Shown here: piece by piece, positions 53,101 through 60,443 of the stretch
Numbering within the stretch: the first letter of the stretch is position 1
Layout: each line of letters begins with the position of its first letter
Origin: Bacteriovoracaceae bacterium
GTDB taxonomy: Bacteria; Bdellovibrionota; Bacteriovoracia; Bacteriovoracales; Bacteriovoracaceae
Length of the DNA stretch: 64,000 nucleotides
Assembly: GCA_947441615.1 (NCBI GenBank)
Contig: CANEUH010000010.1
Span: 1 to 64,000, forward strand
Reading direction: 5' to 3'
The notes under the pieces: generated by a model
What the model was told of the DNA's origin: nothing
Databases searched by the model: none
Seen by the model: the letters and a program-made list of their open reading frames with translations, nothing else
Translations under genes and position numbers: made by a program

Positions 53101-53496
53101 GACTCAAATTGTTTAGATATAAATGATGTCTGGCCAGAAAATTTCTCAACGAATTCTGCTCAAAAGGTTTGGGCCGCTAAATTTGCTGCAAGAAATCCGA
53201 ACATTGCAGTCATAGATATTTCAAGTTTTAAATGTGGTCATGACGCCCCAACGTATGGAATTATTGACTCAATCACAAGTACCGCAAAATCTTCCTATCT
53301 AGCTCTACACGACTTAGATCAAACCTCACCTACAGAATCTTTTAAAATTCGATTAAAAACATTTGCTTATAACTTAAACAAAAGAATAGAGCGAATGAAC
53401 AAGGACAGCATTAAATGCAACGACAATTTGAACACTGGACTGATAAGAACCCACGAAACTTCTCTAAAAGTGAAAGATCCAGTGTTACCCTTCTAA
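50167..53496 (+). CDS. Giant acyl-CoA dehydratase activase (two BadF/HgdC domains plus DUF2229)
   Basis: The 1109-residue protein has two tandem ASKHA ATPase domains. The first has IGIDVGSTTVKLAV (8-21), the 4Fe-4S cysteine motif NDKCASGTGA and KCGVFAETD. The second starts near residue 350 (LGLDGGSTSTKCALID) and has NQCSAGNGMI and YGCGVFLDS. Then a four-cysteine CHFCPNHC block and a DUF2229-like HgdA/B-related region (IKIAMPRVLNMWIMAPFF, GSIDPCFPAKVAQAH) follow. In the family these activate radical 2-hydroxyacyl-CoA dehydratases by ATP-driven electron transfer. No ribosome-binding site is clear. The last 82 nt overlap the next gene. Confidence 0.85.
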   Translation: MNEGMIYIGIDVGSTTVKLAVLDKNLSILFSKYDRHHTKQASCVLDILLQLENQFPQIKNGQCKFFMTGSGASTLAPKIGARFVQEVNAVAFAVEKLHPRARSVFELGGQDAKVIFFKENENNEKRTLTYMNDKCASGTGATIDKCMLKVGMEPEKLINIKFKPEKLHHVAAKCGVFAETDIVNLIKSGIPKEDIMNSLADAIVNQNLSVLTRGNTPRDEIILLGGPNTYLPFLVECWRYRIQKTWEERGFRELLEGNIEDKIFVPENSLYYAALGSCYFGINSYSSEEYKGVSDLQNFISGGRKEELMAIAGDPLIRSEEELKTFKDNYSVPSFIPKYFKPYEKVVAYLGLDGGSTSTKCALIDQEGNLILKVYTLSRGNPFEDFKILIEKIEKHFKELEVTLVINGFGVTGYAAAIFEKVFLADVNVIETVAHMKSSQKIFGNADVICDIGGQDIKVLFLKADELSNFKLSNQCSAGNGMILQGMAEQFGHTAHEYADLAFKAELAPNFSYGCGVFLDSDRVNFQKQGFSKEEIMAGLAQVLPKNIWQYVVQVPRLESFGKRFVLQGGTQYNQAALKAQVDYIKKRVKGAEVFVHPHPGEAGAIGAALEAKETVELRGYTTFIGLEDAYHLKYSTKSDESTRCHFCPNHCTRTFVDTLTPNGKSARYISGFSCEKGTVEDKEALKKLMQTNALKKKNNPNLVRIQAKEIFSTDIHVAKYQTNIFDKILGSERDRSHIKIAMPRVLNMWIMAPFFNAYFLSIGIKKENIIWSSETNEQMSKEGMKYGSIDPCFPAKVAQAHIHQLIYNEKMGIIYFPAITHTPNFLERVVNSTSCPVVQGTPLVMRSSFTTEKDYFKEHNITLINDAIDFQNIGYLKKQLFKTWGAILGLTKGENHFAVDEGLKALSQFELKMEKMGQEIIEKAESQKTIAILLIGRPYHLDPGLNHQILDEIQNLGFPILTMTSIPKNKKWLSKYFDSNCLDINDVWPENFSTNSAQKVWAAKFAARNPNIAVIDISSFKCGHDAPTYGIIDSITSTAKSSYLALHDLDQTSPTESFKIRLKTFAYNLNKRIERMNKDSIKCNDNLNTGLIRTHETSLKVKDPVLPF

Positions 53497-54713
53497 CATC
53501 TGGTCTACCTCTACATATTCTTCACCTAGTAAAAAAGGTCGTTTCCTTATCCGGACTCCAGTTTGAAATACTTCCAGAGCCAGACAAATTCTCCCTTGAA
53601 GTTGGAAGAGAATTTGGAAACAGAGGCCAGTGTAATCCGACATATTTCACAGTTGGTAATTTAGTTAAGCATCTCATCCATATGAGAGATATTGAAGGAA
53701 TACCTGTTCAAACAATCATTCAAAAATATGCATTTGTAACTGCTGGCGGGTGCGGCCCGTGTAGAATGGGAATGTATGCTACCGAATATAGGAAGGCATT
53801 AAGAGATGCTGGATTCGGAGGATTCAGGGTTCTTCTCTTTACAAGATCAGGAGATATTCAAGATGTCCTCATGGATGGACTACAACTTACAAAGATAGAT
53901 CTCATTCGTTTCTTTTTCGCCATCATCATAGGCGATATTCTCAATTTAGTGAATATAAGAAAAAGACCATTCGAAATAGAGACAGGTGATGTAGACAACA
54001 AAATAATAGAAGCAAGAAAGATCATTTACCAAGGCATAGAAAAAAAACAGTGGCTGAAATCTCTCATAAAGGCCCGTAAAGTAATAAAATCCATAAAAAT
54101 AAAAAATGAAACAAAACCAATAATCCATATCATGGGTGAATTCTGGGCAAAATCGACAGATGGTGAAGGGAATTACAACCTTTTCAGGTTCATAGAAAAG
54201 GAAGGAGGAGTTGTCTCAAATGAAACTGTTACCGACTGGCTTCTTCATCAAATATGGAGAGCTCGGTGGAATTTAAAGCAAAAAAGAGATCATAAAATTA
54301 TATCATTCGGAGAAATCCAATTACTGATACTACAATCCCTCATTAAAGTTTTTTTTAGTTTTATAGGTCTACTCTTGGGTGAAAAAGTACATCTTTCAAA
54401 CCATGGGAAACTGGCCATGGATGTAAAACCATTTTTTGACATACACGTTGATGGTGGCGAAGATCATATGGAAGTTGCTCACCATATCCATATTGCAAAA
54501 AACAAATTGGCAGATCTTATAATCAGTGTAAAGCCTTTTACGTGCCTAAGTTCATCTTCTGTGTCTGACGGAATCCAAAATAAAATATCTGAACTTTATC
54601 CAAGTGTAGAATTTATATCAGTTGAAACGAATGGAGATAGTGCTACAAATTTTTATTCAAGGATTCAGATGGCACTTCAAAAGGTCATGACTCATAAAAA
54701 GATTACGATCTAA
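53415..54713 (+). CDS. HgdB-like second half of the dehydratase activase
   Basis: The 432-residue protein corresponds to the C-terminal part of fused activase proteins of about 1,400-1,600 residues. Conserved segments are NRGQCNPTYFTVGNLVKHL and AGGCGPCRMGMYATEYRKAL, whose cysteines are likely iron-sulfur ligands, and KPFTCLSSSSVSDGI near the end. The ATG at 53415 has AAGGA upstream and lies inside the previous gene (82-nt overlap in another frame). The two proteins together total about 1,540 residues, as in the fused form. A terminator follows at 54719-54746. Confidence 0.78.
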   Translation: MQRQFEHWTDKNPRNFSKSERSSVTLLTSGLPLHILHLVKKVVSLSGLQFEILPEPDKFSLEVGREFGNRGQCNPTYFTVGNLVKHLIHMRDIEGIPVQTIIQKYAFVTAGGCGPCRMGMYATEYRKALRDAGFGGFRVLLFTRSGDIQDVLMDGLQLTKIDLIRFFFAIIIGDILNLVNIRKRPFEIETGDVDNKIIEARKIIYQGIEKKQWLKSLIKARKVIKSIKIKNETKPIIHIMGEFWAKSTDGEGNYNLFRFIEKEGGVVSNETVTDWLLHQIWRARWNLKQKRDHKIISFGEIQLLILQSLIKVFFSFIGLLLGEKVHLSNHGKLAMDVKPFFDIHVDGGEDHMEVAHHIHIAKNKLADLIISVKPFTCLSSSSVSDGIQNKISELYPSVEFISVETNGDSATNFYSRIQMALQKVMTHKKITI

Positions 54714-54718
54714 ACAAG

Positions 54719-54746
54719 GGGGAGGAAGTTGCTCTCCCTCCCCTTT
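54719..54746 (+). terminator. Rho-independent terminator after the activase operon
   Basis: GGGGAGG 54719-54725 pairs with CCTCCCC 54737-54743, with an 11-nt loop, followed by TTTATTCTTTATAT. It begins 6 bp after the stop at 54713 and closes the plus-strand operon that began at 46614. Confidence 0.75.
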
Positions 54747-54751
54747 ATTCT

Positions 54752-55189
54752 TTATATATTAATTAAAATCTCTTGTCCTTCAGCAGTTTTAACAGCATCA
54801 AACTGAACATCCTTTTCTGAAATAAATTCAGAATCTTGAGTACAATCAGATCCCATGTCATATATAGCGATGCTTAACTCACCTCTTTTAGGAATAAAAA
54901 AACTCTCCAATTTTATTGATTCGGGACTCGTTGATCTGTCTACAGAATATTTTTGTTTCATTAAGCACTCATTAAGAATTGTTTCATTATTAATCACGAG
55001 TTTTGTTTTATCCGGGAATGAACGCCCCTGAAGAGTCATCTTCCATGTTGCAGTTGAAAGACAATCAATTTCAGAGCAAACAGGGTTCGCCTCTTTGGAA
55101 GAACGAGACACACTGTCAGGGCCACAACTGATTAATCCAAATAAAGAAATAATTGATAAAGAAAAACAAAATCGACGACATGTAGACAT
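54752..55189 (-). CDS. Lipoprotein of unknown function
   Basis: The start is set at 55189 (AAAGGA upstream). The N-terminus has a basic stretch, a hydrophobic core and a lipobox LISC followed by GPD, so the mature protein of about 125 residues would be lipid-anchored. Four to five further cysteines are present (VCSEIDCLS, NECLM, SDCTQD), possibly as two disulfides. The rest is beta-rich, and no family is recognised. Aspartate at mature position +3 does not fit the classical inner-membrane signal, so sorting is unclear. Confidence 0.65.
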   Translation of the reverse strand: MSTCRRFCFSLSIISLFGLISCGPDSVSRSSKEANPVCSEIDCLSTATWKMTLQGRSFPDKTKLVINNETILNECLMKQKYSVDRSTSPESIKLESFFIPKRGELSIAIYDMGSDCTQDSEFISEKDVQFDAVKTAEGQEILINI

Positions 55190-55292
55190 GAATATTCCTT
55201 TGAATTCGAGAGGGAAATCCTCCACTAGTCAAAGAAAATATCTCGGGTTTATGATTGATGAAAACTTAATATCTCTTAAGCTAAACCTTGAG

Positions 55293-55325
55293 ACAAAAAA
55301 AACGGCCATCCGAAGATGACCGTTT
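55293..55325 (-). terminator. Strong UUCG-loop terminator, minus strand
   Basis: Read on the minus strand, an AAACGGTCATC arm, a TTCG tetraloop and a GATGGCCGTTT arm form an 11-bp stem (one G-U pair), followed by a run of T. This is a near-ideal intrinsic terminator. No protein gene on the minus strand ends here; the nearest upstream features are plus-strand genes. It therefore most likely ends the RNA at 55293-55399. On the plus strand it could also act weakly. Confidence 0.85.
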
Positions 55326-55399
55326 TTCGTTCACGTTTTCTGAGATCGAATTTCTTCTCTCTCACCAGTAAATTCGATGCTAGTCGAATTACCGTGAAC
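55293..55399 (-). ncRNA. Candidate small RNA
   Basis: Directly before the terminator, the minus strand has an outer stem CGTGAAC 55393-55399 with GTTCACG 55329-55335. Inside, AAATTCGA 55370-55377 can pair with TCGAATTT 55346-55353, or AATTCGA 55371-55377 with TCGAATT 55384-55390, so two folds are possible. The unpaired stretch between contains GGUGAGAGAGAAG, a purine-rich run that could be a binding region. The 5' end is set by the outer stem only. No ORF of size is present. This is inferred from structure and an orphan terminator. Confidence 0.5.
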
Positions 55400-55528
55400 A
55401 ACAAAAGATTAAATCTAAAAAACAATTAAAGCGATTTAATTAAACCTTAAGATCTTTGAAATTTCTTGGGATTCATTTTGGCCAACAAATAACAAATCTT
55501 TCAATACAATCAGAGCATGGAGGACCTT

Positions 55529-55729
55529 ATGAAAATAAAATTAAATGGAAAAAAAATTCAAAGATTAACAAAGAGATTCATCTCTCATCCTGCGACCTTA
55601 TATGTCGCCGGTGGGATTGGCGCTTATTTCTTAGGAAGAACGATTTATCGTCTGTATCTGACAAATCCAAAGGTTTCGAGTTTTATAAAAAATAATATCC
55701 TACCTCAACAAAAAGAAGGCACAGTATGA
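55529..55729 (+). CDS. Small membrane protein, first of a homologous pair
   Basis: The start is at 55529 with a GGAGG site 5 nt upstream (an upstream ATG at 55517 overlaps that site). The 66-residue product has one hydrophobic segment (TLYVAGGIGAYFLGRTIYRLYL) between basic ends. It is clearly related to the next protein: both have an (H/S)PA...FL.R...R....P.VS.FI..N pattern. It overlaps the next gene by 4 nt, and copA follows 51 bp after that. The function is unknown; copper-associated assembly is possible from position only. Confidence 0.6.
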   Translation: MKIKLNGKKIQRLTKRFISHPATLYVAGGIGAYFLGRTIYRLYLTNPKVSSFIKNNILPQQKEGTV

Positions 55730-56013
55730 GTAAGTCACATTCAAGTTACAGAGAAAAATTTATTTTTAATCGCCCCAAGAAAGAAGTTGAGATCGATGTT
55801 GAGGAAATTCTAAATGAGTTTGTACAAAGCCCTGCTTTCAAATTTGTCACCATAGGACTTACGGCAGCATTTTTAGTTCGCTTGGCAAAGAGACTAGAGT
55901 CTCAATACCCTGAGGTCTCAGATTTTATTAACGACAACATGGGTATCTTGGATGAAAAAATAAATACTTTAAGGAGTCATTTAAAAAATCCTGAGATTAC
56001 CCAGAAACATTAA
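55726..56013 (+). CDS. Small membrane protein, second of a homologous pair
   Basis: The 95-residue product has a charged N-terminus (about 30 residues), one hydrophobic helix (FVTIGLTAAFLVRLA) and a C-terminal amphipathic tail. It shares the FLVR/FLGR, SQYP/TNP and VSDFINDN/VSSFIKNN positions with the 66-residue neighbour upstream. This points to an old tandem duplication. It lies 51 bp upstream of copA in the same orientation. Confidence 0.6.
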   Translation: MSKSHSSYREKFIFNRPKKEVEIDVEEILNEFVQSPAFKFVTIGLTAAFLVRLAKRLESQYPEVSDFINDNMGILDEKINTLRSHLKNPEITQKH

Positions 56014-56064
56014 TTCTCCTAGAAAGTTCTTACAATTATCAACCTAAATGGATAGAATATATCC

Positions 56065-58257
56065 ATGAAAACAAATGAAAAAAAGGTCACCCTCATTATC
56101 GGAGGGATGACCTGTGCCTCATGTGTCGGACGTGTTGAAAAGGTCCTTAAAAAAGTTCCTGGTGTTAAAGAGGCGTCAGTTAACTTATCAACTGAAAAAG
56201 CAACTGTTACTTATCATTCAACAGAGGCGCAACCAGATACACTGATTAAAGCGGTCATTCAGTCTGGTTATGAAGCAAGTCTCTATATTGATGAATTACA
56301 ACAAGAAGATTCTTCTCATTTAAAGAAAGAATTCTTACGTATCATCTTTTCTATTATCTTGACCGTGCCTTTAGCTCTTCCAATGATATTAACTCCCTTT
56401 GGTATTGAACTAATGCTGATACCTTGGATTCAATTCTTACTCGTTCTTCCAATACAATTTTATATCGGATTTAATTTTTATGTTTCTGCTTGGAAAGCAC
56501 TCCGAGCTGGAACTGGAAACATGGAATTACTGGTGGTGATTGGTACCACTTCAGCTTTTGGTCTTAGCACATATTTAATGATGAAACATTGGGACAGTCA
56601 CTACCATGGTCACCTTTATTTTGAAAGCTCCGCCATGGTGCTAACTTTAGTAAGGCTTGGAAAATTCTTTGAGAAGAAAGCGAAATTTCAAACAACAGCT
56701 TCTATACGTTCGCTTCAAGAATTAGCTCCGGAAAAAGCGATACTGATTGAGGAAAACAATCAAGAAACAGAAGTTCATATTAAAGATTTAAGCCTTGATG
56801 ATGTCGTCCTCATTCGGCCTGGTGAGAGAATACCCGTGGATGGGATTATCATAAAAGGGAGCACTCAAGTTGATGAAGCACTCATTACAGGAGAGAGTCT
56901 TCCTGTTTTTAAAGGAATTAAAGACAAGGTCATAGGAGCATCAATAAATGGTGATGGGGTCATCAATGTTCGGGTAACAGCACTTGGAACAGAGACGACT
57001 CTTTCAAGAATTATAAGGATGGTTGAAGACGCCCAGTCTGTAAAAGCGCCTATCCAGAGAATTGTCGATAAAGTGAGCTCTTATTTTGTTCCGATCGTAT
57101 TATTGATTTCTCTATTGACTCTTTTTTTTACTTTCACTTTTTCGGGTTCATGGGAAAAAGCGATTATCCATGCAGTATCCGTTTTAGTGATTGCTTGTCC
57201 ATGTGCTCTTGGACTCGCAACTCCAACGGCGATTATGGTCGGAACTGGTATTGCTGCGAAATATGGGATCTTAATTAAAGATGCTGCTGCTCTAGAAATA
57301 TCTCATCGAATCAGTTGTGTTGTCTTTGATAAAACGGGAACCTTGACGGAAGGAAGACCTAGCATCGGTACGATCTATTCCCAAGAGATGTCTCAAGAGT
57401 CATTTCTTCAACTATTTGGTTCCATACTCCATGGCAGTGAACACCCACTTGCGAAGACGGTGAGGAAAGAATTAGAAATTAAATCCATTAAATTCTTGGA
57501 ATCAGATAATAATCTCGCTCTACCTGGGAAGGGGTTTCAATCAGAAATCAATGGACAAAAATTTATCATTGGTTCAAAAAAAATACTTAAAGAATTAGGA
57601 ATCTCTCCAATCAAAGAATCACTCCATTACGAGGAAGAAGGTGAAACTGTCTCATACCTCATTGATCAGTCATCAAATTCTATGCTGGGTTTTATATCAT
57701 TTAGAGATCAGATAAAACCTCATTCAAAACAAACTATTGATAGACTCAAGTCGATGGGAATTAGAACCATCATGCTAACTGGAGATAGTAACGGTACAGC
57801 AAAAAAGGTCGCTAATGAAATCAACGTAGATGAATTTCGGGCCGAAGTTTCACCTGAAGAAAAATCTCAAATTATTATTGAATTAAGAAATCGTGGCGAA
57901 ATAATATCCATGGTTGGTGATGGTATTAACGATGCTCCAGCTTTGTCCTCGGCCGATGTGAGTATGGCGATGTCAACAGGAACTGATGTTGCTATGTCGA
58001 CAGCTGGAATTACAATCATGAGGGGAGATCCCCTTTTAGTTGCCGATGCAATAAGTATTTCCCAAAAAACCTACCAAAAAATTAAGCAAAATCTTTTCTG
58101 GGCCTTTATTTATAATATTGCTGGCATCCCACTAGCTGCTTTTGGCCTCCTTGGGCCAGTAGTTGCCGGAGGATCGATGGCCTTAAGTTCCATCAGTGTC
58201 ATTACAAATGCCCTATTTTTAAAAAATTGGCGTCCATGGCGTGAAAAAATCACCTAA
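56065..58257 (+). CDS. copA: Copper-exporting P1B-type ATPase
   Basis: The 730-residue pump has one N-terminal HMA domain with the metal site GMTCASC (Cys17, Cys20). Eight predicted transmembrane helices include the intramembrane CPC in ACPCALGLATP. The phosphorylation site is DKTGTLTEGRP, the actuator motif is ITGESLP, and the hinge is GDGINDAPAL. The CPC site and the late-helix Asn-Tyr and Met-Ser-Ser residues (FIYNIAGIP, SMALSSISVI) fit Cu+ export rather than Zn/Cd. It may be coexpressed with the two small membrane proteins upstream. Confidence 0.93.
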   Translation: MKTNEKKVTLIIGGMTCASCVGRVEKVLKKVPGVKEASVNLSTEKATVTYHSTEAQPDTLIKAVIQSGYEASLYIDELQQEDSSHLKKEFLRIIFSIILTVPLALPMILTPFGIELMLIPWIQFLLVLPIQFYIGFNFYVSAWKALRAGTGNMELLVVIGTTSAFGLSTYLMMKHWDSHYHGHLYFESSAMVLTLVRLGKFFEKKAKFQTTASIRSLQELAPEKAILIEENNQETEVHIKDLSLDDVVLIRPGERIPVDGIIIKGSTQVDEALITGESLPVFKGIKDKVIGASINGDGVINVRVTALGTETTLSRIIRMVEDAQSVKAPIQRIVDKVSSYFVPIVLLISLLTLFFTFTFSGSWEKAIIHAVSVLVIACPCALGLATPTAIMVGTGIAAKYGILIKDAAALEISHRISCVVFDKTGTLTEGRPSIGTIYSQEMSQESFLQLFGSILHGSEHPLAKTVRKELEIKSIKFLESDNNLALPGKGFQSEINGQKFIIGSKKILKELGISPIKESLHYEEEGETVSYLIDQSSNSMLGFISFRDQIKPHSKQTIDRLKSMGIRTIMLTGDSNGTAKKVANEINVDEFRAEVSPEEKSQIIIELRNRGEIISMVGDGINDAPALSSADVSMAMSTGTDVAMSTAGITIMRGDPLLVADAISISQKTYQKIKQNLFWAFIYNIAGIPLAAFGLLGPVVAGGSMALSSISVITNALFLKNWRPWREKIT

Positions 58258-58269
58258 AAAAAGTCTAGA

Positions 58270-58296
58270 TTGTTAGGGGATTGTTAAGGTTTGTTA
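58270..58296 (+). repeat. Three direct TTGTTA repeats upstream of the TIGR02147 gene
   Basis: TTGTTA occurs at 58270-58275, 58281-58286 and 58291-58296, with start-to-start spacings of 11 and 10 bp, so all three face the same side of the helix. They lie 64-90 bp upstream of the regulator gene. This is compatible with a multi-site operator, but no binding protein is known. Confidence 0.45.
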
Positions 58297-58359
58297 AGTT
58301 TAGTTGAACTCTCTTTAATGACTGTCATTGCCCCTTCCAGTCTTATTTTCCTGTGCTAA

Positions 58360-59163
58360 ATGATCGTCATGGAAATTCATCAAACTTACTATCTGGTAAA
58401 AATGAAAGAAGCACTCTCCATGAAGCAGAGGAATAATACCTACTATTCCCTAAGAGCTTTCGCTAGAGACATTGGAATTCATCCAGCAACATTAAGCCAA
58501 ATCATAAACGGAAAACGAAATCTTCCAAAAAGAGATTGTGAAAAAGTGTTATCAAAACTTAACTTAACTCCAAAAGAAAAAAATCTCTTTGTTGAAAGTC
58601 TAAGAAAGAAAAATAATTTAACCATTCAAAAAGAGGATGATGATAACCGTTTTCTTTTGGACGAGTCCTTCTTTAAAATAATCTCCGAATGGGAGCATTT
58701 TGCAGTTCTGGAACTTTTCAATATCCCAAGTTTTCAAAAATCTAAAGAAGATATTGCTCAAAGATTAGATTTAAATTTAAATCGGGTTGATGTCGTAATC
58801 TCTAATCTTACTTTGGCCTCATTGATATCGATTGATAAGAGCGGACAGTTTTATAAAATCCATTCTGATGTTAAAACAACAGATAACATCAAAAGCCAGG
58901 CCTTAAGAGATTCTCACAAAGAAACAATGCTTATGGGTATCCAAAAAATTGATGAAATTCAAATGGAGCTAAGAGACTTTTCTTCAGTCACACTTGCCCT
59001 TGACCCGCAAAAACTAAATGAAGCGAAGCAAATCATTAAAGAATTTAGAAAAAAAATGTCCTCACTTTCAACACAAGATAACCCACAAGAAGTTTACCAA
59101 CTCGCTATCCAATTCTTTCCTCTGACAAAAACAGAACTCAAAGAGACGAGGGACCTCCAATGA
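58360..59163 (+). CDS. TIGR02147-family regulator
   Basis: The 267-residue protein fits the TIGR02147 family, found mainly in Bdellovibrio-like and Fibrobacter genomes. It has an N-terminal aromatic/Tyr segment (HQTYYLVKMKEAL) and a helix-turn-helix (YSLRAFARDIGIHPATLSQI, IINGKRNLPKRD). Next is a second winged-helix-like segment (SKEDIAQRLDLNLNRVDVVI) and a helical C-terminus. Two starts are possible (58360 or 58369), neither with a strong site. It overlaps the next gene by 4 nt. In this family a downstream secreted protein is a common partner, so it likely regulates that gene. Confidence 0.82.
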   Translation: MIVMEIHQTYYLVKMKEALSMKQRNNTYYSLRAFARDIGIHPATLSQIINGKRNLPKRDCEKVLSKLNLTPKEKNLFVESLRKKNNLTIQKEDDDNRFLLDESFFKIISEWEHFAVLELFNIPSFQKSKEDIAQRLDLNLNRVDVVISNLTLASLISIDKSGQFYKIHSDVKTTDNIKSQALRDSHKETMLMGIQKIDEIQMELRDFSSVTLALDPQKLNEAKQIIKEFRKKMSSLSTQDNPQEVYQLAIQFFPLTKTELKETRDLQ

Positions 59164-60227
59164 AATCTTTTTTTTATTTTTGTTTTATTTTTTTTCCACT
59201 ACTACTTTTTGCCGGTGAAAAAGGGAACGGAGGTTATGCCGTTGTCTGTAGGGATCAAAATGAATCTATTATATCCGCAGAACTTTTAGATATTTATGAA
59301 GGAAGGATTATTTATAAAAAAACTTATTCATATGAAGAGCAATCACAAGAAGAGATAATAAAAAACGGTATTTCTAAATTAACGGATCCTCTCTTTATCA
59401 ATTTTCTAAAAAAAGAAATAAGTTTGATCGAAAGAAATAGTGTTTTTATCCCTATTGGGAATGAACTTGAAGCAACCGAGGACGCATTCCCCGCGATTAA
59501 AAAATCCGGATGCAGATTTGAGCAATTAGCAAACTACCAACAATCTGGAGAAATTCTAATCTCGGAAGAAATCTATAATCATCTAAATGAATTAAATAAG
59601 GCTGCCCTTATACTCCATGAGGCCATTTATTCTATCAGAAGAAAGTCAGTGGGTGATAAAACTTCAGAATCCGCCAGGAAAATGACTTCCCAATTATTAG
59701 CGACAAAATCCGATCATGAAATGATAGGAAAGTGGATTTCAGATACATTTTACCGACCAAATAACACAACACCTTGTGGACTTAATGGATACCTTTATGA
59801 ACGAATAGAAAACTGCCTCTACACTAAGAAGGATTTTTCAAAAATGTTTCTCGTCACCCGAACTCTAGATGGAAGAGAAGTGTGGTTTGACCAAATAAAG
59901 GGACTTCTTTGGAGTGACCGATTCCAAGATTATGTTAATTTTAATGAAGCGATGACTTCCTGTGCAAGTATTCATAGTGAGATGGGCCACCTTTATGATT
60001 ATGAGTGGAGATTACCTACAATAGTTGAATTCTCCGCTAGGGCAAGTGACTATATCACGACACTTCCGAACATGAATCGCTTCGGAGACCCTTATTGGTT
60101 TTGGACTTCGAGCTCAAAAGGAAAGTCGGTTATCATCTTTAATGGTGCAGACGGTCAAAAAAGTTCTAACCCATTTAAAGCTTTAAGAAATGGATCGGTT
60201 CGGTGTGTGGCAAAAGTTAATCCATAA
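59160..60227 (+). CDS. Secreted protein with Lcl/DUF1566-like C-terminal domain
   Basis: A signal peptide (MKSFFYFCFIFFPLLLFAG) precedes a 335-residue mature protein. The N-terminus has the GNGGYAVVCRD start seen in secreted Bdellovibrio-type proteins. The middle has an LHEAIYSI block (HExxY) at about 150-157 that resembles a degenerate metal site, with no obvious third ligand. The C-terminal 130 residues match Lcl/DUF1566-type domains: EVWFDQIKGLLWSDRF, YEWRLPTIVEFSA and PYWFWTSSSKGKS, ending in NGSVRCVA. Related domains act in adhesion or ligand binding. It is translationally coupled to the TIGR02147 regulator. Confidence 0.68.
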   Translation: MKSFFYFCFIFFPLLLFAGEKGNGGYAVVCRDQNESIISAELLDIYEGRIIYKKTYSYEEQSQEEIIKNGISKLTDPLFINFLKKEISLIERNSVFIPIGNELEATEDAFPAIKKSGCRFEQLANYQQSGEILISEEIYNHLNELNKAALILHEAIYSIRRKSVGDKTSESARKMTSQLLATKSDHEMIGKWISDTFYRPNNTTPCGLNGYLYERIENCLYTKKDFSKMFLVTRTLDGREVWFDQIKGLLWSDRFQDYVNFNEAMTSCASIHSEMGHLYDYEWRLPTIVEFSARASDYITTLPNMNRFGDPYWFWTSSSKGKSVIIFNGADGQKSSNPFKALRNGSVRCVAKVNP

Positions 60228-60231
60228 GTTT

Positions 60232-60338
60232 TGCTACATTTTGTAGCAGGGCCTACAAGATAGACATTTTCAAGGCCGCTACAGAATGTTACAAATACCT
60301 CCAGAAGACGGAGTCAGCGAAAACTCCACTTCTGTTGG
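60232..60338 (+). other. Structured RNA region (3' UTR or leader)
   Basis: Three structures lie between the secreted-protein gene and the terminator. TGCTACA/TGTAGCA is at 60232-60248. GTAGC(ag)GGCC 60243-60253 with GGCCGCTAC 60274-60282 is mutually exclusive with the first. CCAGAAG..GGAGT 60301-60314 pairs with ACTCC.CTTCTG 60323-60334. In addition, CGGAG at 60309-60313 can pair with CTCCG at 60350-60354 in the terminator, an antiterminator-like alternative. Confidence 0.5.
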
Positions 60339-60345
60339 TTTATAA

Positions 60346-60378
60346 AAAGCTCCGAATGCGAAACGGAGCTTTTTTTTT
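60346..60378 (+). terminator. Rho-independent terminator or attenuator before the OPT transporter
   Basis: AAAGCTCCG 60346-60354 and CGGAGCTTT 60364-60372 form a 9-bp stem, with the run of T continuing to 60378. It is 118 bp after the stop of the secreted-protein gene and 65 bp before the OPT gene start, so it either ends the first operon or attenuates the second. Confidence 0.88.
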
Positions 60379-60443
60379 GTCCTTCAGCATGGCCTCTTAA
60401 TTAGCGTTGATATAGCTTATTCAAAAACCAATCTAGGATATTC

